Shown here one piece after another: positions 37,146 through 45,380 of a DNA stretch of 64,000 nucleotides. A program made the translations under genes and the position numbers. The stretch's first letter is position 1; every line of letters starts with the position of its first letter. The stretch lies in the NCBI GenBank assembly GCA_052161625.1, contig CP197412.1. One strand, 5' to 3'. This DNA is from JBKCUI01 sp052161625 (GTDB taxonomy: Bacteria > Planctomycetota > Planctomycetia > Pirellulales > Pirellulaceae). Below the pieces are notes generated by a model that was not told the DNA's origin, did not search any database, and saw only the letters and a list, made by a program, of their open reading frames with translations.

Positions 37146-38411
37146 ATGAAATCGTACTCCCTCTGGCGATTCGCTTTTGCCACCGCTTCGCGTTATGCAC
37201 TCCCCGCATGCCTCACTTTGGTCGTTTCCGTCTCCAGTTGTCTCGCCCAATCTCCAGCTTGGTACAAAGGGAATCTTCACACCCACTCGTTTTGGAGCGA
37301 TGGGAATGATTTCCCCGAGATGATCTCGGATTGGTACCGAACGCGCGGATATTCGTTTTTGGCCATCTCCGATCACAACGTTCTTCAAAGCGGTCAGCGA
37401 TGGATGAAGCAATCGACGGTGGAATCGCGCGGTGGCAAAGAGGTCATCCCCAAATACATCCGACGGTTCGGCGAGTCGTGGGTTGAAACTCGCGGCGAGT
37501 CGGGATCCGAAAGCGCTGAGATTCGCTTGAAACCCCTGGATGAATATCGCTATTTGCTCGAACAAAGCGAGAAGTTCATCCTCATCCCCTCCGAAGAAAT
37601 CTCGGACAAAGCGGAGGGGAAGCCTGTCCACATGAACGCGACCAATGTCGCGGAAGCGGTGAAGCCCGTTGGTGGCGCGACGGTGCGCGAGGTAATGGAG
37701 AACAATCTCCGCGCCGTGCTCGAGCAAGAAAAGAAGCTGGGCCGAGAAATCATGGTGCACCTCAATCACCCTAACTTTCACTACGGAGTCACCTTCGAAG
37801 ATCTCGCTGCCGTCATGAGCGAGCAGTTCTTTGAGGTCTACAACGGCCACCCAGGGGTCAATCACCGAGGGGATAAAGATCACCCGAGCGTCGAACGCAT
37901 TTGGGATTTGGCCAACCATCTCCGCGTCAACAAACTCGGCGGCTCGCTCCTCCTAGGGATCGCGACCGACGATAGCCACGAGTACCATGGCAAACCAGGA
38001 AGCCGGCCCGGAAGGGGCTGGGTGATGGTCCGAAGCCACTATCTGACGCCAGAACACTTGATCCGCGCGATGGAGTCAGGTGATTTCTATGCGTCGAGCG
38101 GAGTTTCTCTCCAAGACGTTCAGTGGAACAAAGCGACCTCGACCCTCTCGGTGGCAATCCAATCCGAACCGAATGTGCAATACACGACGGAGTTTATTGT
38201 CACCTCAAAGGATGCGGAACTCGATCAAATCGGGCGCGTCGCAAAGACCTCCCAAGACCTTCAATCGAGCTACACACTCGCACCGGGAGAAACGATCGTG
38301 CGAGCGGTCGTGACAAGCTCGATTGCGCCAGTCGATCCCGTCTTCGATGACCAAAAACAACAGGCTTGGACGCAACCCTTCACGATTCCGCCACCCGCTA
38401 CCAAACAATAG
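37146..38411 (+). CDS. Exported PHP-domain phosphoesterase
   Basis: About 421 aa from the ATG at 37146; 37 upstream codons in the frame lack a signal and are disregarded. The N-terminus is a signal peptide (YALPACLTLVVSVSSCLAQ). PHP-domain metal motifs are WYKGNLHTHSFWSDG (HxH), FLAISDHNV, ILIPSEEIS, MVHLNHPNF and LLLGIATDDSHEYHG. The PHP family includes polymerase-associated and histidinol-phosphate phosphatases; an exported member probably hydrolyses a phosphate ester in the periplasm. No specific substrate can be named. Confidence 0.82.
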   Translation: MKSYSLWRFAFATASRYALPACLTLVVSVSSCLAQSPAWYKGNLHTHSFWSDGNDFPEMISDWYRTRGYSFLAISDHNVLQSGQRWMKQSTVESRGGKEVIPKYIRRFGESWVETRGESGSESAEIRLKPLDEYRYLLEQSEKFILIPSEEISDKAEGKPVHMNATNVAEAVKPVGGATVREVMENNLRAVLEQEKKLGREIMVHLNHPNFHYGVTFEDLAAVMSEQFFEVYNGHPGVNHRGDKDHPSVERIWDLANHLRVNKLGGSLLLGIATDDSHEYHGKPGSRPGRGWVMVRSHYLTPEHLIRAMESGDFYASSGVSLQDVQWNKATSTLSVAIQSEPNVQYTTEFIVTSKDAELDQIGRVAKTSQDLQSSYTLAPGETIVRAVVTSSIAPVDPVFDDQKQQAWTQPFTIPPPATKQ

Positions 38412-38671
38412 TCGACCGGACTGAATCAGCCCATTCTCTCTTGGGTGTGATCGGCTCATCCTCGGAATGGTCGCTTTGACCGAGGAATGCTGCTACAAGA
38501 TATTGCGCGAGCATTTTTGGGGTCGGCGTCTAAATGCTTTCGCTTCTCGCATCCAGGTGGATAATAAGGGCAAGGCTCGGTTGCTACGAAAAGGAGAAAG
38601 GCGACTGAAAATGGAGGCTTGTGCCGTGACTCATGTAGGAACCCAACATGGATCAACAGGCTTAAATGGGT

Positions 38672-38701
38672 CGCCCTAGCTGCTGCGCAGCAGCTAGGGC
38701 G
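38672..38701. repeat. Perfect 30-bp palindrome
   Basis: CGCCCTAGCTGCTGC is followed directly by its exact reverse complement. It lies 260 bases after the PHP gene. No T-run follows on the plus strand, so a simple terminator is not supported. The rest of 38412-38774 holds no gene I can support. Confidence 0.85.
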
Positions 38702-38774
38702 TATTCCTTTCCAAATCCCAGCTGGTGGGTCAATTCCTACTTGCTCGGTACTGGGTCAAAACTATTTGCCCGCT

Positions 38775-38840
38775 GACAAATCCCTCGGACTAGCTTCGTT
38801 TTTGACGAGTACGAGTACCGTTTCACTGAGTACGAGTACG
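38775..38840. repeat. 66-bp dispersed repeat, copy 1 (interrupted by the insertion sequence)
   Basis: It starts GACAAATCCCTCGG and ends GAGTACGAGTACG, with 'GACGAGTACGAGTACCG' in the middle. It is identical to the copy at 40872-40937 except for one base. The insertion sequence begins right after it. Confidence 0.9.
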
Positions 38841-39129
38841 TTCCTGAAAGAGTTTAGGATTGTTTCGTGCTTTCTTCGTTTTTTTCTTTGGTGATGGGCG
38901 TACAGCTCTAGTCTCGCATTTAGCGAGATTTCTTCATTGCGTCGGCTTACGTAGGCGTGTTTCTTCGTTCGGTTGGTCGTTGTGCTTGATTGAGTCAGTA
39001 CAGGATCTTTGGTCAGGTCATTGCAATCGTTCTTTTCACGGCGATTGCACCTCATACATTCCTTCGTGGGGGCACATGCAGAATTGCTTCTGAATGCTCG
39101 AGTCCAACGTGACTCGACACTGGATTTAG

Positions 39130-39330
39130 CGATGCGATCCATCCACACAAGGTGCTTCCAAATCAAGTACTCGTGCAGCTATTCAGGCAGTCGTTTCTCT
39201 TGTGAGAGAATGATGACGACGAGGCTGCATCCACGTGCTCGTACGGAGGGGCTTGCCTTGGTGAATAGCCTAGGTTCGCAACGCCAAAGTCTGCAATCGC
39301 AGGCTCGGGCAGCCGAGTCTAGGCTGGTAC
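39130..39330 (-). ncRNA. Candidate bridge (seek) RNA of the IS1111-type element
   Basis: Read leftward behind the transposase, the strand folds as follows. A 7-bp stem AGCCTAG/CTAGGCT (39319-39325 with 39267-39273) encloses two hairpins, at 39304-39317 and 39291-39302. An outer stem CAAGG/CCTTG (39256-39260 with 39148-39152) and an inner stem GCAGC/GCTGC (39224-39228 with 39175-39179) bound an internal loop. One side of that loop holds GTACGAG (39238-39244) and the other ACGAGTAC (39167-39174), both present in the insertion target GAGTACGAGTACG. Inside is a hairpin at 39195-39210. RNA ends are not determined. Confidence 0.55.
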
Positions 39331-39401
39331 ACTCACTCATAAAGCGTGTTTCGTTATTACTGCTCCTTCACCGGTTCTTTTCTAAGGGGCTGAACGCCTG
39401 A

Positions 39402-40523
39402 CTACGAGGCGATATTGTGCGTTTTCGATCCTGGTTTTGGCTTCTTCTTGATCTGGTTTATACGTCGGTTCATCATTTCAAGCCTAGCAGTGCAATAGTC
39501 TTTGTCCTCGACGAGCATGTGGCGTATCACGGTGCACAACCGACGCATCACAGCGACTCTCGCTATCTTGCTACCACGACGATCGCGAATCGACTTATAC
39601 CACTTCTTCATCGCTGGATCTTTGCGTAGAACATGAAGGACCATTTGCCCTAATAGATGACGTACTACCGTGCTGCCCGCTTTGGTGATGTGACCTCGGC
39701 GACCTGTTCCCTCCCCACTATCGCTCACCGTTGGTGTTAGGCCAAAGTAATGCGACAGGCTTCCTCCACGGAGAAATCGCTTGGGATCGCCAATTCGGCA
39801 CTGGATTGCCAACGCGGTAAAGTTACCTGCACCTGGTATGGTGCGAAGGAGATCAACCGATCGGATTCCTTGGCAACGTTGAGCGATTTTTGTATCGAGG
39901 ACTTCAATTCTCTTGGGTAAACGATCTAGCTCTTCGAGTAGCCAATCTATCTCTTCGCGATCCCAACTAGAAAGCTGCAATGTTTTGAGCCAGAGGAGTG
40001 CCTTCTTGGATGGGAAAGTCTTGGTCGGCATTGCCCACTGAAGATTGTAACGTCGCAAAATATGCTTGACTTGATTTACCGTCTTGGTGTGTTGTCGAGT
40101 GATTTGTTGTCGCACAAGTGTGAGACGTTGATTCTCCATATCCAGGGGAGATGGCATCACAACCTGCCGTACCCCTCGTACGGATTGGTTTAGCAAAATA
40201 CGTTCACGGTTTGCCCATAACAGCTCGCTAAGCTCCTTGGCATCGCGTCGATCCGTCTTGATGCGACGCTTCTTTTCAGGCTGTATCACAACCACTCGCT
40301 TGCATCCATACTTTGGCAACAAATCTAAGAGCCAATCGTTGAAGCCGCAAACTTCGACAATGGCGGTAAAGCCATCCGTAGCGAGCTTTGTAACGGACTC
40401 AAGATAGTCGCGTACTCTCGAGGGTTCGGTGCTGACTTGGCGAGCCTGGACCACATCTCCTGCTTCATTTCGCAGAGAAACGGTCAATTGCTTTGCGTGC
40501 TGATCGATTCCAAGGTAAAACAT
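39402..40523 (-). CDS. IS110-family (IS1111-type) transposase/recombinase
   Basis: About 373 aa from the ATG at 40521-40523; in-frame starts further upstream, to 40592, are possible. The N-terminal RuvC-like DEDD domain shows YLGIDQHAKQLTVSL (Asp), AIVEVCGFNDWL (Glu) and IKTDRRDAKELSELL (Asp pair). The C-terminal transposase_20 domain shows LLRTIPGAGNFTALAIQCRI, DPKRFLRGGSLSHYFGLTPT and GRRGHITKAGSTVVRHLL, with the family's catalytic Ser region. These enzymes recombine donor and target DNA guided by an element-encoded RNA. The frame is intact, so the element may be active. The protein ends in a basic tail (NQIKKKPKPGS). Confidence 0.93.
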   Translation of the reverse strand: MFYLGIDQHAKQLTVSLRNEAGDVVQARQVSTEPSRVRDYLESVTKLATDGFTAIVEVCGFNDWLLDLLPKYGCKRVVVIQPEKKRRIKTDRRDAKELSELLWANRERILLNQSVRGVRQVVMPSPLDMENQRLTLVRQQITRQHTKTVNQVKHILRRYNLQWAMPTKTFPSKKALLWLKTLQLSSWDREEIDWLLEELDRLPKRIEVLDTKIAQRCQGIRSVDLLRTIPGAGNFTALAIQCRIGDPKRFLRGGSLSHYFGLTPTVSDSGEGTGRRGHITKAGSTVVRHLLGQMVLHVLRKDPAMKKWYKSIRDRRGSKIARVAVMRRLCTVIRHMLVEDKDYCTARLEMMNRRINQIKKKPKPGSKTHNIAS

Positions 40524-40527
40524 GAGT

Positions 40528-40618
40528 CGGTTCTCCGAGAGGGACTTTGCATAGTTTGAGTCCGGCTTCATTCCAGTGATGAAGACGATCACTCGTCTCC
40601 CATCATCTCGGAGAACCG
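40528..40618 (-). promoter_or_regulatory. 13-bp inverted repeat covering the transposase ribosome site
   Basis: CGGTTCTCCGAGA (leader) can pair with TCTCGGAGAACCG just before the ATG at 40521-40523, with 65 bases between arms. The GGAG of the ribosome site lies in the second arm, so a folded leader would hide it. Confidence 0.55.
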
Positions 40619-40651
40619 TTTCTCAAACCACCCAACTCTTTCATCGCCATC

Positions 40652-41012
40652 GAGTACGAAATCCGACTCAGATGGACCAACGCCGCTGATAATCGACATC
40701 GAGGAATAAACTCCGTCCGAGTCGAAAACGTTCAACCGATCACTTCGGCGCAATCCCTTGTTCGCTTCACTCTCTCGTACTCGTACTCAGCATCGCGGTA
40801 CTCGTACACGTACTCGATCTCGACACCTTACACTATGCGCAATTCAACTCAGCAGCCAGCATATCGCGATCGACAAATCCCTCGGACTGGCTTCGTTTTT
40901 GACGAGTACGAGTACCGTTTCACTGAGTACGAGTACGAAATCCGATCAAGTACCGTCGCGGGGCGACTGAGCATGAGGGCTGAGACGCAGAACCTTAACG
41001 TCCGCGGCACAA
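40652..41012. repeat. GTACTCG-rich repeat region with copy 2 of the 66-bp repeat
   Basis: No gene is seen. The stretch resumes the target repeat at 40652. It contains a cluster of GTACTCGTACTC-like units around 40780-40830, partly in inverted orientation. An uninterrupted 66-bp copy at 40872-40937 continues into GAAATCCGATCAAG. It separates the insertion sequence from the glycerophosphodiesterase gene. Confidence 0.8.
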
Positions 41013-41828
41013 CTATTTGTTTAAAGTCTTGCGAATCAAATCGGGGCGATTGGTGGTAATCCCCATCGCTCCAAGCTTCTGAAAATAGATCGCGTCGTCC
41101 GGTCCATCGACGGTCCAAACGTGAAACTCGCGGAGCCCCTCGCTTCGCAGCTTGGCGATGAAGTCCTTCGTGACAATATCGCGATTTCCCTGGGTCCCCA
41201 ACCCATCGGCTTGGGTGCGACGAAGTGTTTCGATCACTTCATCGAGTTGCGGCTTCCACTCACCCGTCTTTTCGTTTTGTTTGTACCCGGTGAGCCAGTG
41301 GACCTTGATATCGGGCAAGGTTTTTTTGCACGCGATCACGGTGTCGGCATTGAAGCAGATGATCAGGAGCTTTTTGGGATCGGTCGGGTATTTTTCCAGC
41401 TCCGCTTTAAGAAGGGGAACGATCGCCGGCCCTGTCTTGAGCTCGATAATGAACTTCTTGTCCTCAGGGATACTTTGAAGCACCTCCGCAAAAGTCGGGA
41501 TGGGCTCTCCGCGGAACTTCTCGCCCTTCCACGAGCCATATTCAAGTTCGCGAAGCTCTGCGAGCGTTGACTTCGACACGTCCAGGTTCTCGCCCGAGGT
41601 TCTCAGCGTGGTCTTGTCGTGAATGCAGACGATCTGCTTATCCTTCGTGTAATAAAAATCTCCTTCCACTCCATCTGCCTGCTGTTCCCACGCCAATCGA
41701 AATGCGGACATTGTGTTTTCCGGAGCATCAAACGATGCTCCGCGGTGGCCAACAATCATCTGCGCGTCGGTTTGCGATGCCAGCGTCGCCAACGCGACGA
41801 GCGAGAGTCCTAGAACGTTACGGAGCAT
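41013..41828 (-). CDS. Glycerophosphodiester phosphodiesterase, exported
   Basis: About 271 aa from the ATG at 41826-41828, with a signal peptide (MLRNVLGLSLVALATLASQTDA). The GDPD barrel is clear: IVGHRGASFDAPENTMSAF holds the catalytic HR and the E-N-T motif, GVEGDFYYTKDKQIVCIHD the second His and metal ligands, and FIIELKTG a further Glu-Lys motif. It ends with FHVWTVDGPDDAIYFQKLGAMGITTNRPDL. It releases glycerol-3-phosphate from deacylated phospholipids, probably in the periplasm. It is a single gene, not linked to a glycerol-phosphate transporter here. Confidence 0.92.
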   Translation of the reverse strand: MLRNVLGLSLVALATLASQTDAQMIVGHRGASFDAPENTMSAFRLAWEQQADGVEGDFYYTKDKQIVCIHDKTTLRTSGENLDVSKSTLAELRELEYGSWKGEKFRGEPIPTFAEVLQSIPEDKKFIIELKTGPAIVPLLKAELEKYPTDPKKLLIICFNADTVIACKKTLPDIKVHWLTGYKQNEKTGEWKPQLDEVIETLRRTQADGLGTQGNRDIVTKDFIAKLRSEGLREFHVWTVDGPDDAIYFQKLGAMGITTNRPDLIRKTLNK

Positions 41829-41992
41829 GGTCTCAAGTTGGGTGAGTGTGGGAGGCAGACGCAATAGCCCATTGCTATTCCAAAGGAGGGTGTGCGTCGT
41901 TCGATTCGCAAGTATAGACAACAGAGCTATTGGAGTCCGCTCCTACACGAAGAATTCACGCGGGCACGCGATATCGACTTTGGCCTGCAAAA

Positions 41993-42313
41993 TTAGTGAT
42001 CGGAAGAGAGCTTCATGGCGACAACCCCCGTCGTGATCAATATCGCAGCGACGATACGCAACCAATGGATTGGCTCTCCCAACAGAACCAGCCCGACTAA
42101 AAACGCTCCGACCGCACCGATCCCCGTCCAGACCATATAGGCCGTTCCCAACGGCAGCGACTTCATCGACAGCGAGAGGAGCGCGAAACTCGCAATCATG
42201 ACGACAATTGTCACGACCGAGGGGACAAAGCGCGTGAAGCCCTCGGATTGCTTCATCGAGTAAGCCCACACGACTTCGAGGACACCAGCGATGATCAAAT
42301 AGAGCCATGCCAT
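41993..42313 (-). CDS. gdx: Guanidinium exporter of the SMR family (Gdx/SugE type)
   Basis: A 106-residue, four-helix small multidrug resistance protein. The N-terminus IIAGVLEVVWAYSMKQSEGFTRF contains the essential membrane Glu and the W-A/x-K-x-x-x-GF pattern of SugE/Gdx rather than EmrE. MKSLPLGTAYMVWTGIGAVGA is the conserved helix 3. Gdx proteins export guanidinium in exchange for protons as antiparallel dimers. It follows the dehydrogenase gene after 18 bases and is the last gene of the leftward run from clpP. I saw no guanidine riboswitch in the short gap. Confidence 0.92.
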   Translation of the reverse strand: MAWLYLIIAGVLEVVWAYSMKQSEGFTRFVPSVVTIVVMIASFALLSLSMKSLPLGTAYMVWTGIGAVGAFLVGLVLLGEPIHWLRIVAAILITTGVVAMKLSSDH

Positions 42314-42331
42314 CGGGAAGCCTCTCTCGTG

Positions 42332-43216
42332 TTAACGACCGACAGCAAGCCACAATGCTTGGGTGCCGCTGGAGCCATGCCCCATCCCCTGAAGCTTGCG
42401 ATACAGATCGATCCCAAGCTCGACACCCGGCAATTTCAATTGCATGCGAGCAGCCTCTTCGAGCACGATCCCCAAATCCTTCACAAAGTGATCGACGAAA
42501 AAGCCTGGGGAATAGTCCTCTCGCAAGATCCGAGGGGTGAGATTCGACAACGACCAACTACCCGCCGCGCCGGACGATACCGACTCGAGAACCGTTTGCG
42601 GATCCAACCCGCTGCGAGTCGCATAGAGCAACGCCTCGCATAGTCCGACCATGCTAGAGGCGATCAATATTTGATTCACCATCTTGGTGTGCTGACCACT
42701 CCCTGCGGCCCCTTGGTAGACATAGGTCTTGCCCATCAGTTTCCAAAGAGGCTCCATCGCGTCGAACACTTCTCGATCGCCGCCGACCATGATGGAGAGC
42801 CGTGCTTCTTTCGCTCCGATGTCCCCTCCGGAAACCGGCGCATCGAGCGCATGACAACCCCGCTGCTTGGCCTCGTGATAAACCGTCTCCGCCAAGGCGG
42901 GGCGGCTGGTGGTCATATCGACCAAGAGTCCTCCGGCTCGCAATCCCTGTAACGCGCCAGACTCTCCCAGCAGGACTTCCTCGACATCGCTCGGGTACCC
43001 GACCATCGAAAAGACGACGTCGCTGTTCTGGGCCACTTGCAAGGGAGTTTCGCAACGACGCGCTCCCATCTGGACAAGAGTTTCCGTCTTCTCAGGTGTT
43101 CGATTGTAGACGGAAAGGGAGTAGCCAGCCTTTAACAAATGGGTGCACATACTGCGTCCCATCACTCCGGTCCCGATCCAACCAAGCCGCGTTGTTTCCG
43201 GGTGGATACTGATCAT
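42332..43216 (-). CDS. 3-hydroxyisobutyrate dehydrogenase-family NAD(P)-dependent oxidoreductase
   Basis: About 294 aa from the ATG at 43214-43216, leaving a 7-base gap to the PNP gene; the frame extends 15 codons further. The Rossmann motif is LGWIGTGVMGRSM. The substrate motif is LDAPVSGGDIGAKEA (the DAPVSGG signature) and the catalytic Lys lies in GQHTKMVNQILIASSM. FFVDHFVKDLGIVLEEA matches beta-hydroxyacid dehydrogenases (hydroxyisobutyrate dehydrogenase, tartronate semialdehyde reductase, GLYR). The exact substrate is not decided by sequence. Confidence 0.88.
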   Translation of the reverse strand: MISIHPETTRLGWIGTGVMGRSMCTHLLKAGYSLSVYNRTPEKTETLVQMGARRCETPLQVAQNSDVVFSMVGYPSDVEEVLLGESGALQGLRAGGLLVDMTTSRPALAETVYHEAKQRGCHALDAPVSGGDIGAKEARLSIMVGGDREVFDAMEPLWKLMGKTYVYQGAAGSGQHTKMVNQILIASSMVGLCEALLYATRSGLDPQTVLESVSSGAAGSWSLSNLTPRILREDYSPGFFVDHFVKDLGIVLEEAARMQLKLPGVELGIDLYRKLQGMGHGSSGTQALWLAVGR

Positions 43217-43223
43217 AGCTGGG

Positions 43224-44063
43224 CTACTTTCCGCTGCGATTCTTTTCGTATTCGAGAACACCTGTAACCAAAGCAGTCAAGCGTGGCTCCGCATCATTGG
43301 CAATCGCAATGATCTTGGAGACATCGGCTGCCTCGAGGGCATCGGGGAGACACATATCGGTGATCACCGAGAATCCCACGCAACGCATCGAGGAGTGGAC
43401 CGCTACAATCACTTCCGGAACCGTCGACATCCCGACCACATCGGCCCCAATCATGCGCAGGAAACGATACTCGGCTCTCGTTTCCAAATTCGGACCCGCC
43501 ACCGCAACAAAGACCCCGCGATGCGCGACAATGTCGTTCTTCCTAGCGACTCGCATCGCAGCTTCGATCAACTCGGCATCGTAAGGTGCCGACATGTCTG
43601 GGAAGCGTGGCCCGAGTCGATCGTCGTTGATACCGATGAGCGGATTATCGCCAAGCAGGTTGATATGGTCGTCGATGAGCATAATGTCCCCCGCTTTGTA
43701 GAGAGGATTCATCCCCCCGCAAGCGTTCGAGACCAGCAGCAACTCGGCACCAAGCGCCTTCATGATCCGCACCGGGAGCGTGATCTCCTGGAGCGGGTAC
43801 CCCTCGTACATATGGAATCGACCTTCCATCGCCATCACGGGTAACCCGCATAGCATTCCGCAAACCAATCGGCCTCGGTGCGACGTGGCGGTCGACTTCA
43901 AGAAGTGAGGAATCTCGGCGTAATCGATCGCCGCTTCCACTTCAATCCGCTGCACCAAAGGCCCAAGACCTGTTCCGAGGATAATCCCTGCGTGAGGTGT
44001 CCGACTCCAAGCCTTGCGGATGAAGTCGGTCGATTCTTGGATCTTGTCGTAAAGGTCTAGCAT
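43224..44063 (-). CDS. Purine nucleoside phosphorylase (PNP/MTAP family)
   Basis: A 279-residue trimeric-type PNP: GIILGTGLGPLVQRI, ATSHRGRLVCGMLCGLPVMAMEGRFHMYEGYP (phosphate and active-site His), and LLLVSNACGGMNP. The purine-binding segments are FVAVAGPNLETRAEYRFLRMIGADVVGMSTVPEVIVAVH and GFSVITDM, then an Asp-containing loop. It splits purine nucleosides with phosphate in nucleotide salvage. It sits in the same leftward run between clpP and the dehydrogenase, with gaps of 39 and 7 bases. Confidence 0.92.
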   Translation of the reverse strand: MLDLYDKIQESTDFIRKAWSRTPHAGIILGTGLGPLVQRIEVEAAIDYAEIPHFLKSTATSHRGRLVCGMLCGLPVMAMEGRFHMYEGYPLQEITLPVRIMKALGAELLLVSNACGGMNPLYKAGDIMLIDDHINLLGDNPLIGINDDRLGPRFPDMSAPYDAELIEAAMRVARKNDIVAHRGVFVAVAGPNLETRAEYRFLRMIGADVVGMSTVPEVIVAVHSSMRCVGFSVITDMCLPDALEAADVSKIIAIANDAEPRLTALVTGVLEYEKNRSGK

Positions 44064-44102
44064 GGTGCAGTCTCAAAGATAATGGGCGGGAGTTCGACGC
44101 GA

Positions 44103-44708
44103 TCAAGTCGCCGGGGGTTCGACACGTGGCATCGAATCGATGACTTTGTCGATCAAACCGTACGAAACCGCTTCTTCCGGATCCATAAAGCGGTCGCGAT
44201 CGGTATCCTGTTCGATCTTCTCAAGCGATTGACCGCAGTGCTTGATCAAGATCTCGTTCAACCGTCGCTTGGTTCGTCGGAACTCTTGAACGTGGATGGA
44301 AATCTCCTCTGCCGTTCCCTGCATCCCTGCCAAGGGCTGGTGGATCATGATGCGGGAATTCGGAAGCGAGTAACGCTTATTCTTCGCACCGGCGGTCAGC
44401 AAAACCGCACCCATCGAAGCCGCTTGACCGATGCAGTAGGTCGCCACATCGCACGAAACGAATTGCATCGTGTCGTAAATCGCCATCCCGGCGCTGACGC
44501 TGCCGCCAGGGCTGTTGATGTACATATGGATGTCCGCCTTCGGATCATCGCTCTGCAGGAACAACATCTGGGCAACGAGCGCATTGGCGATCTCGTCATC
44601 CACCTGCTGGCCCAAAAAAATGATCCGATCTTTCAGCAATCGGCTGTAAATGTCGTAAGCGCGCTCTTCGCGTCCGCTCTTCTCGATGACATAAGGGATC
44701 AAAGGCAT
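44103..44708 (-). CDS. clpP: ATP-dependent Clp protease proteolytic subunit (copy 1)
   Basis: A 201-residue ClpP with the triad Ser98 (GQAASMGA), His123 (MIHQP) and Asp172 (DTDRDRF). It includes YINSPGGSVSAGMAIYDTM and the N-terminal part MPLIPYVIEKSGREERAYDIYSRLL typical of canonical ClpP. It forms the proteolytic barrel used by ClpX/ClpA-type unfoldases. A second, more divergent clpP lies 48 bases upstream, and the two may form a mixed barrel. No clpX is adjacent. Confidence 0.95.
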   Translation of the reverse strand: MPLIPYVIEKSGREERAYDIYSRLLKDRIIFLGQQVDDEIANALVAQMLFLQSDDPKADIHMYINSPGGSVSAGMAIYDTMQFVSCDVATYCIGQAASMGAVLLTAGAKNKRYSLPNSRIMIHQPLAGMQGTAEEISIHVQEFRRTKRRLNEILIKHCGQSLEKIEQDTDRDRFMDPEEAVSYGLIDKVIDSMPRVEPPAT

Positions 44709-44756
44709 AACTGGTGACTCCTGGGAATGGATCGTAGTTCGGTGGTGCTAGCGGGA

Positions 44757-45380
44757 CTAGGTGCTCTCTTCTTCGCTCTGCTGTTTGGTGAGCAAGTGAT
44801 CTACAAGTCCATAATCCTTGGCCTCCTGCGCGGTCAAGAAGAAGTCGCGTTCGGTGTCCTTGGCAATCTGGTCCACCGACTTGCCGGTGTGCTTGGAAAG
44901 AAGCTCGTTGAGCTGGGACCGCATACGAAGAATCTCTTTGGCCTGGATTTCGATATCGGAAACTTGGCCTCGAACCCCGCCGTGGGGCTGGTGAACCATC
45001 ACGGTGCTGTTGGGCAAACAATATCGCTTTCCTGGGGAACCACCTGCGAGCAAAACGGCGCCACCGCTGGCCGCTTGACCGACGCAGTACGTCGCGACGG
45101 GGCACGAGAGCATTTGCATGGTGTCGTAGATGGCCAGCGTCGACACGACTTCACCACCCGGCGAGTTGATGTAGAAGTGAATGTCCTTGCGACGATTCTC
45201 GCTCTGCAAATACAGAAGCTTCATCACCACTTCATTGGCGTTGCCGGTGTAGATCTCTCCTTGGAGGAACACGATGCGGTTCTCCAAAAGAAGATCTCCC
45301 AACGTCATCTGACGCTGGCGCTGGTAGCTTTGGTAAGCATGCGAATCAAACACTGGCGGCATGTTTGGAAAGTAACTCAA
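44757..45380 (-). CDS. clpP: ATP-dependent Clp protease proteolytic subunit (copy 2, upstream)
   Basis: A 207-residue ClpP paralog with Ser105 (GQAASGGA), His130 (VMVHQPHGG) and Asp179 (KDTERDFFL), so the triad is intact. The N-terminus differs from copy 1 (SYFPNMPPVFDSHAYQSYQRQ). The start is TTG at 45378-45380, with GAGGAAAG 5 bases upstream. The first ATG, 18 bases later, is too far from that site, so a TTG start is preferred. It is the first gene of the leftward run clpP-clpP-PNP-dehydrogenase-gdx. Confidence 0.93.
   Translation of the reverse strand: MSYFPNMPPVFDSHAYQSYQRQRQMTLGDLLLENRIVFLQGEIYTGNANEVVMKLLYLQSENRRKDIHFYINSPGGEVVSTLAIYDTMQMLSCPVATYCVGQAASGGAVLLAGGSPGKRYCLPNSTVMVHQPHGGVRGQVSDIEIQAKEILRMRSQLNELLSKHTGKSVDQIAKDTERDFFLTAQEAKDYGLVDHLLTKQQSEEEST

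Larger units (their letters stand above)
38841..40651 (-). mobile_element. IS110-family insertion sequence, IS1111-type organisation
   Basis: The boundaries come from comparing the flanks with an uninterrupted copy of the target repeat at 40925-40945. The left flank ends CTGAGTACGAGTACG at 38840 and the right flank resumes GAGTACGAAATCCG at 40652, while the empty copy reads CTGAGTACGAGTACGAAATCCG. The element is thus about 1,811 bp, bracketed by GAGTACG on each side. Subterminal inverted repeats TGAAAGAGTT (38845-38854) and AACTCTTTCA (40634-40643) lie 4 and 8 bases from the ends. The transposase is on the minus strand, with a short leader and a 561-bp noncoding stretch behind it, the arrangement of the IS1111 subgroup. 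Confidence 0.8.

Noticed and set aside
38775..40937. Composite transposon flanked by the 66-bp repeats
   Set aside because: The repeat is the insertion target and carries no transposase or terminal inverted repeats. The element ends are explained by the IS1111-type unit alone.
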